A stretch of 64,000 nucleotides of DNA from Rhodococcus sp. SBT000017 (GTDB taxonomy: Bacteria > Actinomycetota > Actinomycetes > Mycobacteriales > Mycobacteriaceae): NCBI RefSeq assembly GCF_003688915.1, contig NZ_REFU01000005.1, forward strand, positions 19,283 to 83,282, written 5' to 3'. A model generated the notes under the pieces. It was not told where the DNA came from and did not search any database. It saw only the letters and a list, made by a program, of their open reading frames with translations. The position numbers and the translations under genes are program-made. How positions within the stretch are numbered: position 1 is the stretch's first letter; each line of letters begins with the position of its first letter. Shown here one piece after another: positions 8,292 to 16,373 of this stretch.

Positions 8292-9805
8292 ACCCCGACC
8301 TCCATCGCGGGTTCGGGCACGCTCACGCCGCCGACGACGGATCGCGCTGCTCGTAGGCATTCCGCCTTCGCCTCCCAGAGGCGGGTTCTGGCTTGCCGGA
8401 TTTCGGAGAGTCTGTCGGTCACGTCGGCCAGGCCCTGCTCCTGCTGTTCGGCGACCCGCGTCGGTCCGGTGGATCCGGCAGAGATGTAGCTGCGCAGTGT
8501 GTGGAGGGGATCGCATATCTGCTTCATGTCGACCTCACTGATGTCGATGTCGTGTTCCTCGCGGAGGAAAGTGGTGGTGAACGCGACGTTGCGCAGGGTG
8601 TGACCGGCTTCAAGGGCGGCGTTGACGAGGTCACCGGTGATGCGGTGGGCTGTGCGGAAAGGAACGTCGAACCGAGAGACCAAGATGTTGGCGATCTCTG
8701 TCGCGGTCGAGAAGTTGTCCCAGCACAGGGCTCTGCCGCGAGCACCGTCGAACGCGGTGTGGAGGTTCTGGCGTCGGCACAGGCGAATGGTGTCGAGGTA
8801 CGTATCGAGGGCACCCCAGTAAACCGGTTTGTCCTCCTGCAGGTCGCAGCTGTACCCGAGACCGACCGACTTCTCCATCACCAGCAGTTGCACCAGCGCA
8901 CCCACCGCGCGACCGGACTTCCCTCGCGCCAGTTCTGCAACCACCGGATTCTTCTTCTGCGGCATGATCGAGCTACCGGTCGCGAAAGAATCGTGCACTT
9001 CGGCGAGAGCGTATTCGTTCGAGCTCCAGGTGACGATCTCTTCCTGCATGCGAGACAGATTCACAGCACCGCTGGCAGCTGCGCCCGCTACTTCGACTGT
9101 CCAGTCCCTCGTCGAGGTCGCATCGAGCGCATTGACCATCGGTGCATCGAACCCGAGAAGCCGGGAGGTGTAATCGCGGTCCAGGGCGAATGTAGTTCCG
9201 GCGAGCGCACACGCGCCGAGCGGATTGATGTTGATGCGCTTCCAGGCATCCATCAGGCGGGAGGCATCACGCAGCAAGGCCTGTGCGTGCGCAGCCTTCC
9301 AAAATGCTACCGAAATAGGTTGCGCTGCCTGCGAATGCGTGTAGCCGGGTAGAACTGCTTCCCGTTCCGACTCGGGGCACCCGAGCAGATCCTGCGCGAA
9401 CATGAGCAATTCTTCGCTGGCATCGAGCAGCCACTCGCGGGTGACCATGCGTGCGTCGGTCTGCACCTGATCGTTTCGGGACCGTGCGGTGTGCATGCGG
9501 CCGCCGACGGGTCCGATCCGTTCGATGAGCATGAATTCGGTGTTGAGGTGCACATCTTCTTGTCGGACGTCGAGCTGCAATCCACCGTCGGCTCGGCTGC
9601 TCTCCATGTCGAGCAGCCCAGCGAGAAGCGCTTTGGTGTCGGGTTCGGTGTTGATTCCCGCGCGACCGAGCATCAGAACATGAGCGATGTTCTGCCACAG
9701 GTCGTGTTCGAGCATTCTGCTGTCCACCGATGCTGTCTCCGTGTAGCGAAGTACATCGTCGGTGATATCGGTGGAGAATCTTCCACCCCAGAGCTTTTCG
9801 CTCAT
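8288..9805 (-). CDS. attA: Argininosuccinate lyase-like enzyme
   Basis: This 505-residue fumarase/aspartase superfamily protein carries GSSIMPQKKNP (277-287), the ArgH catalytic loop. It begins with the typical LWGGRF sequence and has ArgH-like length, slightly long at the C-terminus. It should split argininosuccinate, or an analogue, to arginine and fumarate. It is the first enzyme gene of the overlapping leftward run, with about 200 nt separating it from the exporter gene, room for its own promoter. Nothing in the motif set suggests inactivation. Confidence 0.88.
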   Translation of the reverse strand: MSEKLWGGRFSTDITDDVLRYTETASVDSRMLEHDLWQNIAHVLMLGRAGINTEPDTKALLAGLLDMESSRADGGLQLDVRQEDVHLNTEFMLIERIGPVGGRMHTARSRNDQVQTDARMVTREWLLDASEELLMFAQDLLGCPESEREAVLPGYTHSQAAQPISVAFWKAAHAQALLRDASRLMDAWKRININPLGACALAGTTFALDRDYTSRLLGFDAPMVNALDATSTRDWTVEVAGAAASGAVNLSRMQEEIVTWSSNEYALAEVHDSFATGSSIMPQKKNPVVAELARGKSGRAVGALVQLLVMEKSVGLGYSCDLQEDKPVYWGALDTYLDTIRLCRRQNLHTAFDGARGRALCWDNFSTATEIANILVSRFDVPFRTAHRITGDLVNAALEAGHTLRNVAFTTTFLREEHDIDISEVDMKQICDPLHTLRSYISAGSTGPTRVAEQQEQGLADVTDRLSEIRQARTRLWEAKAECLRAARSVVGGVSVPEPAMEVGV

Positions 9806-10004
9806 TGATCGGTACCCCTCTGTGTGCGTGATGGTTCGGTTTCGGTACAGGAAAGTTCGGGTCAGGGCACGGCAAAGCCAAGACCTAGCGGGGATTGGAC
9901 TGCCCGCGGCGTGAACCCGACCGGGCGTCGTTACGCAGTCAGGTCGAGCTCGGGTCGAGTAGTTGAAAGAGCGAAGGGAGAAGGGCTCGGACGGCCGGGG
10001 GTGT

Positions 10005-10628
10005 CTACTCGAAGGCCAGCCGGACGCCGAAGCCCACCAGAACAACACCCAGTCCACGCTCGAGCCACGCCCCCACGCGGCCCTTCTCCAGGAACCGGCG
10101 AGCGGACGAGGCGAGAAGTGCGTACGAGGACAGACATATCAGCGCCACCACGAACTCGATCGACATGAGCAGCATGGACCACACGAAGACGTTCCCGTCG
10201 CGCGGAATGAACTGAGGGAGCACCGCCAGGTAGAACGCACCCATTTTCGGGTTCAGCAGGTCTGCGACGAAACCGGTCATGAACGCCCGCGACCACTTCG
10301 GCTGGTGCGCACTGTAAGTCGCGGCATCGACGTCGGTGAAGCTGCCCTTCCGCTGCCAGATGCTCTCGATTCCCAGGTACACCAGGTAGGCAGCACCTGC
10401 GATACGTACCGCGTCGAATGCCCCGGGGACGCTGGTGAGCAAAGATGCCAGCCCCACGGCCGCAGCGATGCCCCACGCCATCGACCCGGTCGCCGCACCC
10501 AACGCGACGGCGACGCCGTGACGCACACCGCCGGTCAGCGAGTGTTTGACCGCCAGCATGACGTCAGGGCCTGGAATTATTCCGAAGACGATAGCGACAG
10601 GGAGATAGGCCAGAACGGGGTTGTTCAC
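10005..10628 (-). CDS. attX: LysE/RhtB-family amino-acid exporter
   Basis: This 207-residue membrane protein has about six hydrophobic segments. The FGIIPGPDVML motif in the first helix and DLLNPK near the middle are typical of LysE/RhtB exporters. The GTG at 10628 is chosen because the only upstream ATG would run into the divergent regulator gene. Divergent pairing with a LysR regulator copies the lysE-lysG arrangement, in which the regulator senses the exported molecule. It likely exports the att product or excess basic amino acid. The symbol follows the recalled att gene order. Confidence 0.82.
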   Translation of the reverse strand: MNNPVLAYLPVAIVFGIIPGPDVMLAVKHSLTGGVRHGVAVALGAATGSMAWGIAAAVGLASLLTSVPGAFDAVRIAGAAYLVYLGIESIWQRKGSFTDVDAATYSAHQPKWSRAFMTGFVADLLNPKMGAFYLAVLPQFIPRDGNVFVWSMLLMSIEFVVALICLSSYALLASSARRFLEKGRVGAWLERGLGVVLVGFGVRLAFE

Positions 10629-10703
10629 GGCGAGAACGGTACGACCACCCCGGTTTCGATGCACGTTTCCTAAGTATCGCTGATCTAGGTTTAGTATTTG
10701 TGG
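10629..10703. promoter_or_regulatory. Divergent attX/attR control region; attR probably leaderless
   Basis: The 75 bp between the exporter and regulator must hold both promoters and the LysR-type operator. A TAGTAT -10 element at 10692-10697 lies only 6 nt before the attR ATG at 10704, so transcription would start at or next to the A of the start codon and give a leaderless message. No good -35 is visible, as expected for a weak autoregulated promoter. CTAA at 10670-10673 and TTAG at 10691-10694 form a short imperfect dyad. Confidence 0.5.
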
Positions 10704-11636
10704 ATGTACAACCACGATCAGCTCGCCACTCTTGCCGCGATCTGCGATTCAGGGTCGTTCGAGGGGGCCGCAACGGCGTTGCACATCTCGTCTTCTGCAG
10801 TCAGCCAACGCATCACCGCGCTCGAACGAGCGTCGGGGGCCGCGTTGCTGCAGCGAACCAGGCCGGTACTGCCCACAAGAAACGGGCAAGCTCTGCTCCG
10901 ACTCGCGCGGCAGATCGAAGTCCTCACTGTCGACGCCGACGCTGAGCTACGCGGCGGCTCCACGACAACGAATACTTGTGCACCACTTCGCTTTTCATTG
11001 GCTATCAATGCTGATTCGGTCTCGACGTGGTTCCAACCGGTGATGAAAGCGATCGCCGTCGACCGACGAATACTGCTGGACCTGCACATCGAAGATCAGG
11101 ACCATACAGACGCTCTACTGCGTCAGGGCGCGGTCATGGCCGCCGTGACGACCTCACGCACCGCAGCACCTGGCTGTACTGTCGAACCGCTCGGAGCCAT
11201 GGTCTATTGGCCCGCATGCGCACCGTCACTCATTCGCGACGCCGATGTTGACTGTTGCGATCCCAGTCGCCTCCCGATGCTGCGATTCGACAAAAAAGAC
11301 GACCTGCAACACGCCTATCTGCGCAAGATCAAAGCGCACCGCGAGCCCCCGATCCACTACCTTCCATCGAACCGAGAATTCCTGACTGCAGCTCGACTGG
11401 GGCTCGGGTGGGGCGTGCTACCGGAGGGGCAAATAGCGCGCGACCTCGCCGACGGGACACTCGTTCACCTCGACCCCGACCACAACGTCACCATTCCCCT
11501 GTATTGGCAACGGTGGCACTTGCCATCCGAGACGCTCGACAGGATCACAAGCTGGGTACGCGATGCAGCCCATCACGCATTGATCGAGACACCCGTACAG
11601 CCCACGCCCTCGAGAACTACCCGAGTCGGGGGTTAG
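10704..11636 (+). CDS. attR: LysR-family transcriptional regulator of the att-type genes
   Basis: This 310-residue LysR protein of the ArgP/LysG (IciA) branch has an N-terminal winged helix (residues 3-60, with SSAVSQRITALE as recognition helix) and a type-2 periplasmic-binding-fold effector domain. The ATG at 10704 is preferred to TTG at 10698, given the -10 element just upstream. In R. fascians the recalled AttR is needed for induction of att genes by leafy gall extract. The divergent exporter neighbour supports sensing of an amino-acid-like effector. Confidence 0.85.
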   Translation: MYNHDQLATLAAICDSGSFEGAATALHISSSAVSQRITALERASGAALLQRTRPVLPTRNGQALLRLARQIEVLTVDADAELRGGSTTTNTCAPLRFSLAINADSVSTWFQPVMKAIAVDRRILLDLHIEDQDHTDALLRQGAVMAAVTTSRTAAPGCTVEPLGAMVYWPACAPSLIRDADVDCCDPSRLPMLRFDKKDDLQHAYLRKIKAHREPPIHYLPSNREFLTAARLGLGWGVLPEGQIARDLADGTLVHLDPDHNVTIPLYWQRWHLPSETLDRITSWVRDAAHHALIETPVQPTPSRTTRVGG

Positions 11637-11663
11637 CGGCTCCCATGGCGGCAGCACAGAGCA

Positions 11664-12287
11664 CTACAGGGGTGGCACGACGAGGATCGTGACGCCGGTT
11701 TCCTTCTGCCATCGCTCCAGCAGGTCGGTTCGGTCGACGAGCGCATCGGTCGAGTTCACGCCGTGAGTGGCCGAATCGGCGCGGGCTCCAGCGGAGTCGA
11801 AGATCGCCACGGCGCGGTGGTCGTGCTCGAGTTCGTGTCGAGCCCAGTACCGCACGCCTGCGAAGCCGGCCGCGTGCAGCGATGCCGCCCACCGCTGCGT
11901 CAAGGGGTAGTTGGAGGTGTCGAAGATTTCACCGGTGACCCCGTACGCCACTCCCTTATTGCTGGTCAGGTCTGCAACGACGAGATCACCTGCCAACGAG
12001 ACCGATGAGATGGATACCCCCTCGATCGAGTAGTCCGGCACCGCTTTCATGCCACCGAATTTCTCGAGCAAGGTGATCACTTCGTCTTCGGCGACGTAGC
12101 AGGTGCCGTGGGTGCCGGCCAGGTCGAATCGGCCGGCACCGTTGTTCGTGAAATACCACGGACCGCGACCGCTGCTGTGCGAACGGACGAACGCGGTGCC
12201 GGCCGGATACGTGTGCGTCGGGAATCCTGCCAGCTGCGCTGGAGGGTTCGGTTCGGACAGGTGGTTCGTGGCGCGTTCGGCGCTCAC
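11664..12287 (-). CDS. RES-domain toxin of a RES/Xre toxin-antitoxin pair
   Basis: This 207-residue RES-domain protein has the family pattern: Arg35 in AFVRSHS, a GRFD segment (52-55), CYVAEDE (63-69) and Glu75. RES toxins (MbcT-like) deplete cellular NAD+. The chosen GTG start at 12287 overlaps the antitoxin stop as GTGA, giving a coupled antitoxin-toxin operon. It converges with attR with only 27 nt between, where no terminator was found. Its role is plasmid addiction or phage/stress response, by family analogy. Confidence 0.8.
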   Translation of the reverse strand: MSAERATNHLSEPNPPAQLAGFPTHTYPAGTAFVRSHSSGRGPWYFTNNGAGRFDLAGTHGTCYVAEDEVITLLEKFGGMKAVPDYSIEGVSISSVSLAGDLVVADLTSNKGVAYGVTGEIFDTSNYPLTQRWAASLHAAGFAGVRYWARHELEHDHRAVAIFDSAGARADSATHGVNSTDALVDRTDLLERWQKETGVTILVVPPL

Positions 12288-12814
12288 GCGGCGTACGCGT
12301 CGGCGGCTTGCTGAGCAGCTCGCACGACCGAGGGGACGTCGTCGCCGTCGATCAACGCCTGGCGGGGTGTGCGCCCACCGAGTTCGGGCTGAGCTGTGGT
12401 CAACCACGAAGCGGTCGCCCAGCCCCGCGGATCGGCACCGGACCAAGCGCGGAGGACATCGGGGATACCGAGAATCGGCTTTGCCGGACGCTGGTCGGTG
12501 AATGTGGCAGCGGCGTAGCCATATTCGCCGTTGCTTCCGGTCAGCCGCAATACCCGAGATTCGCCGACAGCCTTGTGCAGCGCCTGACGGGTGGTCCAGC
12601 CCGCCAGCTCCCGGGTCTGGGTCGCGGTGAGGATGTCGCCGATGTGTGCTGTCCACGCTCGACGCGCGCGAAGACCGCTGAGCACGTGGACGATTCCGTC
12701 CTTGACGTAGTCGACGTCGCCAGCCGACGGGGCGTAGCCCAGTTCGGACACGAACACCCCGGTCACGCGCTCGGCGATTGCTGCGGATTCGGCATCGATA
12801 CGTGGTGCTGACAT
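12284..12814 (-). CDS. Xre/MbcA/ParS-type antitoxin
   Basis: This 176-residue antitoxin partners the RES toxin. The C-terminal third, with GGRTPRQALIDGDD near 146-159 and an Ala-rich final helix, matches the toxin-binding domain (DUF2384-like); the N-terminal half is a helical DNA-binding region. The ATG at 12814 is used; longer in-frame starts exist upstream but would run into the promoter region of the neighbouring HicA-like operon. Stop and toxin start overlap (GTGA). Autoregulation is expected from the family, but no operator was identified. Confidence 0.75.
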   Translation of the reverse strand: MSAPRIDAESAAIAERVTGVFVSELGYAPSAGDVDYVKDGIVHVLSGLRARRAWTAHIGDILTATQTRELAGWTTRQALHKAVGESRVLRLTGSNGEYGYAAATFTDQRPAKPILGIPDVLRAWSGADPRGWATASWLTTAQPELGGRTPRQALIDGDDVPSVVRAAQQAADAYAA

Positions 12815-12910
12815 ACCTTCATCATCCTCGTCGGCGCACCCGGCGTCAACCGCGTCAACGAACAGCCTTGAGCTGCGGACATGCATGCCTATGGAGCGAA
12901 ACTTGCACCC

Positions 12911-12948
12911 CTTCCCAGGTTGACGTTTGTCAACCTGGGAAGTAGTAT
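12911..12948 (+). promoter_or_regulatory. Sigma-A promoter overlapped by a perfect 14-bp inverted repeat (operator)
   Basis: TTGACG (12920-12925) and TAGTAT (12943-12948) are separated by exactly 17 bp. A perfect inverted repeat with arms CTTCCCAGGTTGAC (12911-12924) and its complement (12929-12942), 4-nt spacer, covers the -35 and the spacer and stops at the -10. It lies about 32 bp before the HicA-like start. This is the layout of an autorepressed toxin-antitoxin operator; there is no T-tract, so it is not a terminator. Confidence 0.75.
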
Positions 12949-12979
12949 TTGGTTTACAAACAGACGGGGAGGTGAGAAG

Positions 12980-13183
12980 ATGGACAAGGACACACGGAAG
13001 GTTCTGCAGGAGCTGGAGCGGCAAGGCTTCGCGGTGCGGATCTCGAAGGGTGGCCACCCGATGGTCTACAAGGACGGCGTGCGAATCACGACGTTCTCCG
13101 GATCGGCGAGTGACCGCCGTTCCTTCCGGAACGCGTTGGCTCCGTTGAAGCGAGCAGGCTTCCAATGGCCGCCAACACGGTGA
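12980..13183 (+). CDS. HicA-like mRNA interferase toxin
   Basis: This 67-residue protein fits small HicA-type double-stranded-RNA-binding toxins. It has GFAVRISKGGHPMVYKDG, with the expected G-x-H at residues 25-27, then a TFSGSASDRRSFRNAL segment and ALAPLKRAGF near the end. Start: ATG at 12980, 5 nt after GGGAGGTGAG. The stop lies about 100 nt before the antitoxin candidate, but the two are co-directional under one promoter. Toxin-first order is usual for hicA. The family call rests on motif memory. Confidence 0.7.
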   Translation: MDKDTRKVLQELERQGFAVRISKGGHPMVYKDGVRITTFSGSASDRRSFRNALAPLKRAGFQWPPTR

Positions 13184-13281
13184 CCGGTGGCCGTGTCGGG
13201 GATGGACTCAGCATCCCCGACACGGCCACCGCGATCGTCGCACAGCTCGACACCACCCACGAAGAGAAAGGGGCACCAGCG

Positions 13282-13722
13282 ATGACCAGCACGACATACA
13301 ACGTCGTAGCCGAGCTCGATGTGCCGTACGGAGAAGACGCTGCCGACAGCGCGATCGAGTTGGTGGCCGAATACGCCGGTGCAGTGGCTCGATCGGACTT
13401 CGGGTGGACCGAGGTCACCTTCACCATCCCCGCAACCGGCCTCAAGCAGGCGAGCACGACCGCGCTGGCCATCCTCGACACCACCCCGTGGGGGGCGCGC
13501 TCGTTGCGGGTACTGACCACCGAGGACTACGACCGCATGGTCGACCGCATGGACGCGCCCATGCTCACCCCGGCTCAGGCAGCCGAGCAGCTCGGGATCT
13601 CCCGCCAGGCCGTGCACAAGCTCATCACCACCCAGAACCTGGCGGCACGCCGCGTCGGCGCTCGATGGCTGGTGCCGGCGGACGCTGTGGCCCACCGCCT
13701 CGAGACTGTGCAGAGCCGATAG
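13282..13722 (+). CDS. Excisionase-type HTH protein, probable antitoxin of the HicA-like toxin
   Basis: This 146-residue protein has an N-terminal 90 residues forming a small alpha/beta-like domain. The C-terminal 50 residues are a MerR/excisionase-type helix-turn-helix (LTPAQAAEQLGISRQAVHKL, about 94-113, then RRVGARWLVP). The ATG at 13282 follows GAAAGGGG. An upstream extension overlapping the toxin gene is possible but lacks a ribosome site. Its position and DNA-binding domain suggest it neutralises the HicA-like toxin and binds the palindrome at 12911-12942. It is not a classical HicB, so the pairing is inference. Confidence 0.65.
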   Translation: MTSTTYNVVAELDVPYGEDAADSAIELVAEYAGAVARSDFGWTEVTFTIPATGLKQASTTALAILDTTPWGARSLRVLTTEDYDRMVDRMDAPMLTPAQAAEQLGISRQAVHKLITTQNLAARRVGARWLVPADAVAHRLETVQSR

Positions 13723-13769
13723 CATCTACCAGCGGAAACGACGCGTCCACGACCGCCTGAGGCGACGAA

Positions 13770-14696
13770 CTACCGAGCCACGCTCGCTCCCACCGTGTCG
13801 ACGCCGACGCCGGCGACCGTCAGATCGCGGTGAGCGTTGAAATAGACCTCTCGCGCCTCGGTATAGGCGAGGCAGCGCAGCCCAGCCAACGCAGAGACGG
13901 ACGCAGCAACCGCGGGATGTTCGGATGCACGCCCTGGGACGATGGTCCCGCTCGAATCGACTGTGATGTAGCGGTTTTCGAACAACGCGTCGCACCCGAG
14001 GGTGCACGTCAACATCGCCACCGAGGGGAAGTCCAGGCGCTCTGCGTCGGTACACAGGGCGCGCGGCTTGATGTGTCCGGCAACCAGCAACGAGGACGGC
14101 AGAGTGCGACCGCAGATCCCGCACTCACCGTCCGTACGTCCCCCGAACAGACTCAGGCGAAGCGCGGTCTGCTCGACCCGCCGCGCAGCCCATCCTGCGA
14201 CGTCGGTGGCCGCTATGGGCCACTCGGTGCCGACACCGTGATCGTCATCCGCGTCGACGGAGTCGAGCAGGCCCAGTTCACGTAGCAGTGCACTCCCCTG
14301 CTCGGTGGTCAGAGCCGACAGGTATTTCTGCTGCGGGACGCCGTTCTTGTTGAGCGGTCCAGGTGGCCCGTGGGGTAGCAGCTCGGCGACTCGGCTGAAA
14401 TGCAGCTGCAGGTCGGTGACGATCGGTTCGACGTCCACCTGCCAGCCGTCGTCGAGGTTTTCGTGCTCGGTCGGGTAGTCCGGTGGCCGTTGCGCCTCCC
14501 TGTACCGCGAGCTCGCGGTACTGACTGCGCGCAGATACTCGCGATAGTGGTGGAAGACGATGTCGCCCGGACGTATCTGCTGGAGCAATGCTCGATCCTG
14601 CGGCAGTCGGCCGTTGACGTTGACGCACGTCCACAACGAGCCTTGCGTGATCGCGGCCGGGTAGTTGCTTCCCTGGCTCGCCCACCAGAACGCCAT
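13770..14696 (-). CDS. EVE-like/HNH endonuclease, possible modification-dependent restriction enzyme
   Basis: This 308-residue protein has a C-terminal HNH nuclease domain with Cys192-x2-Cys195, HIKPR (from His208) and a TLGCDALFENRYI segment. The N-terminal part begins FWWASQGSNYPAAITQGSLW and contains GDIVFHHYREYLRAVS, resembling EVE/YTH-like domains that read modified bases. EVE-HNH fusions are proposed to cut modified phage DNA. The ATG at 14696 has AAGGAC 6-8 nt upstream. It follows the 128-residue hypothetical gene by 36 nt. The N-domain assignment is the weaker part. Confidence 0.7.
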   Translation of the reverse strand: MAFWWASQGSNYPAAITQGSLWTCVNVNGRLPQDRALLQQIRPGDIVFHHYREYLRAVSTASSRYREAQRPPDYPTEHENLDDGWQVDVEPIVTDLQLHFSRVAELLPHGPPGPLNKNGVPQQKYLSALTTEQGSALLRELGLLDSVDADDDHGVGTEWPIAATDVAGWAARRVEQTALRLSLFGGRTDGECGICGRTLPSSLLVAGHIKPRALCTDAERLDFPSVAMLTCTLGCDALFENRYITVDSSGTIVPGRASEHPAVAASVSALAGLRCLAYTEAREVYFNAHRDLTVAGVGVDTVGASVAR

Positions 14697-14732
14697 CGGT
14701 GATGTCCTTACCTGCTCGATCGAATCACTGCG

Positions 14733-15119
14733 TCACTGCGCGCGGATGCTCTCGTTGGGTACCGCACCCGCTGGGGCGCATGACCACTTGTCGTTGATGT
14801 GACCGTCCTCGAACGGATGGAGGATGTGCGGGTAGGGCAGGCCTGCATGCAGACACCGCGTCATCTCTGGCAGATCCTTCCGCCTCACGATGCCGCGCTG
14901 TTCGGCGATGAACTCGTCATCGGCCCACTCGTAGAAGCCGGCGTGAGAGGAACTGCCTGTACGGTCCGCTCGCTCCCACCTGTCAGCACCGGACGCCTCC
15001 GGCCCGAGAGCTGCGGACACTGAGGCGCGATCACCGCACACCGTCGGACAGTCCGTGATGGTCGACCAGTCGACGTACAAGTCCTGGTCGGGACTGATCT
15101 TCACGATGTAATGCGGCAT
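14733..15119 (-). CDS. Hypothetical protein upstream of the HNH nuclease
   Basis: I do not recognise this 128-residue protein. The ATG at 15119 has a GGAGAG ribosome site. It opens with MPHYIVKISPDQDLYVDWST, a beta-hairpin-like start seen in small soluble proteins. There is no signal peptide or membrane segment. Only 36 nt separate it from the HNH nuclease gene downstream, so co-expression and a partner or immunity role are possible but unproven. Confidence 0.6.
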   Translation of the reverse strand: MPHYIVKISPDQDLYVDWSTITDCPTVCGDRASVSAALGPEASGADRWERADRTGSSSHAGFYEWADDEFIAEQRGIVRRKDLPEMTRCLHAGLPYPHILHPFEDGHINDKWSCAPAGAVPNESIRAQ

Positions 15120-15200
15120 CTATTGCTCTCCGTTGCTCGTCCGGTCATCTGTGTGCTGCCCTTCACGTTCGCGGCCACTCGTCGCGGATCCGCAGCCTTC

Positions 15201-15461
15201 CTAGGTGTTGGGGCGCTCGTTTTGTCGTCCGGATCGTGTGCGGGTGAGATCGGTTCTGGTGCCGCGGCCCGGTCGATTCCGCGCCCATTCCTCAATTTCT
15301 TTCTTGTCCCACAGCACCGTTCGCCCGACCTTCTCTTTCGGGGCTGGCCCTTGGCCGCGCTTGCTGTAGCTGTAGAAAGTGTCCGGCTTGATCGTTGAGC
15401 CCGATACCTCTTCGATCAGGGCCAAAGCCTGGGCGGTCGTCAACAGGTTCTTGCTGACCAT
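15201..15461 (-). CDS. Small excisionase/AlpA-like helix-turn-helix protein
   Basis: This 86-residue protein has a single winged helix-turn-helix (TTAQALALIEEVSGSTIKPD, then YSYSKRGQGP and GRTVLWDKKEIEEW), the pattern of MerR-like excisionase and plasmid DNA-binding proteins. The basic tail (residues 66-86) is disordered. It stands alone between the 128-residue hypothetical gene and the DnaQ-like gene. It may be a local regulator or an element-mobility factor; no integrase is nearby to pair with it. Confidence 0.7.
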   Translation of the reverse strand: MVSKNLLTTAQALALIEEVSGSTIKPDTFYSYSKRGQGPAPKEKVGRTVLWDKKEIEEWARNRPGRGTRTDLTRTRSGRQNERPNT

Positions 15462-15605
15462 GTCAGAGCCGATCGGTAGGGGTTGTCGGATGAGTGTGCA
15501 TGCCCGAACAATACACGCTCAGTGTGTGTCGTTGCTTCTATCGGAAGCCCGGCTTTCCACAACTCCGAGCGAGCGCGTGATGCGGTGCGGTCCGAACGCG
15601 CTGCG

Positions 15606-16157
15606 CTAGGCGGCTGCGCGGCCCTCTGCGAGCCCGAGCAGGACGCTACGGGTGGCGCGCGCGTCCGAGAGTGCTCGGTGACCGCCTGCGAGCCTGAGGC
15701 GCGTTCCTAGTGCCACGGATCGTGCAGCCATCACACACTGCCACCGGCCACGATCGGTCATGTCGCATACGACGTTCGCTCGGTGGCAATCCGCGGTGAT
15801 GCGGCCATGGTCGAAGTCTGCATTGTAGGCCAGGATCACCCGCCCCGACACTGCCGCACACATCTGCCAGGCAACATCACACCACCGAGGGGCACGAAGA
15901 AGGTCGATCGCTGAAATGCCATGCACAGCACCCGCTTCGGGCGCTATTCGGACCGGACCTGGGTCTACAAGGGTGTCGAGCAGGACATCACCGGAGGACG
16001 CGTCGATGACAGCGACCTCGATCACGGCCCCGTCGAGATCGGTGGTTTCGACGTCGACGATGACCGCTGCACCCGGAGTAATCATCTCCTGCGCCCATGT
16101 GCGCACCTCGTCTACGGACGCACCGCAGGGGATCTCGTCCGAAGTAGCCCTCATCAT
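15606..16157 (-). CDS. DnaQ-like DEDDh 3'-5' exonuclease
   Basis: This 183-residue exonuclease has ExoI VDVETT (Asp35, Glu37), ExoII in YNADFD (Asp114) and ExoIII GGHRALSDA (His160, Asp165), the full DEDDh set of the epsilon/RNase T family. The ATG at 16157 is chosen because a near-perfect GGAGGAG lies 6 nt upstream; a longer in-frame start lacks one. No polymerase domain is fused. On plasmids such free exonucleases may act in repair or nucleic-acid turnover; the role here is unknown. Confidence 0.8.
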   Translation of the reverse strand: MMRATSDEIPCGASVDEVRTWAQEMITPGAAVIVDVETTDLDGAVIEVAVIDASSGDVLLDTLVDPGPVRIAPEAGAVHGISAIDLLRAPRWCDVAWQMCAAVSGRVILAYNADFDHGRITADCHRANVVCDMTDRGRWQCVMAARSVALGTRLRLAGGHRALSDARATRSVLLGLAEGRAAA

Positions 16158-16373
16158 GCGACTCTCCTCCACACACCCGTTCCTCGCGGACATCTCGATA
16201 TGAGTCTTCACCACGGCACCGACACGAACGGTTCGTGGCACCCTCCGCTGGGTCCCTGCATCGCCGCGGCTCGCCAGACGGGTTCTCGTGAGTTTCCGGC
16301 AACACTGCTACCAGCAATGGGGACGTATCGTTTTTCCTGTTCAGAGCGCATCTTTCCGAACTGCAGGTCGGGA

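Noticed and set aside
12911..12942. Reading the perfect inverted repeat as a transcription terminator
   Set aside because: No T-tract, and it sits exactly over a -35/spacer of a near-consensus promoter, which fits an operator.
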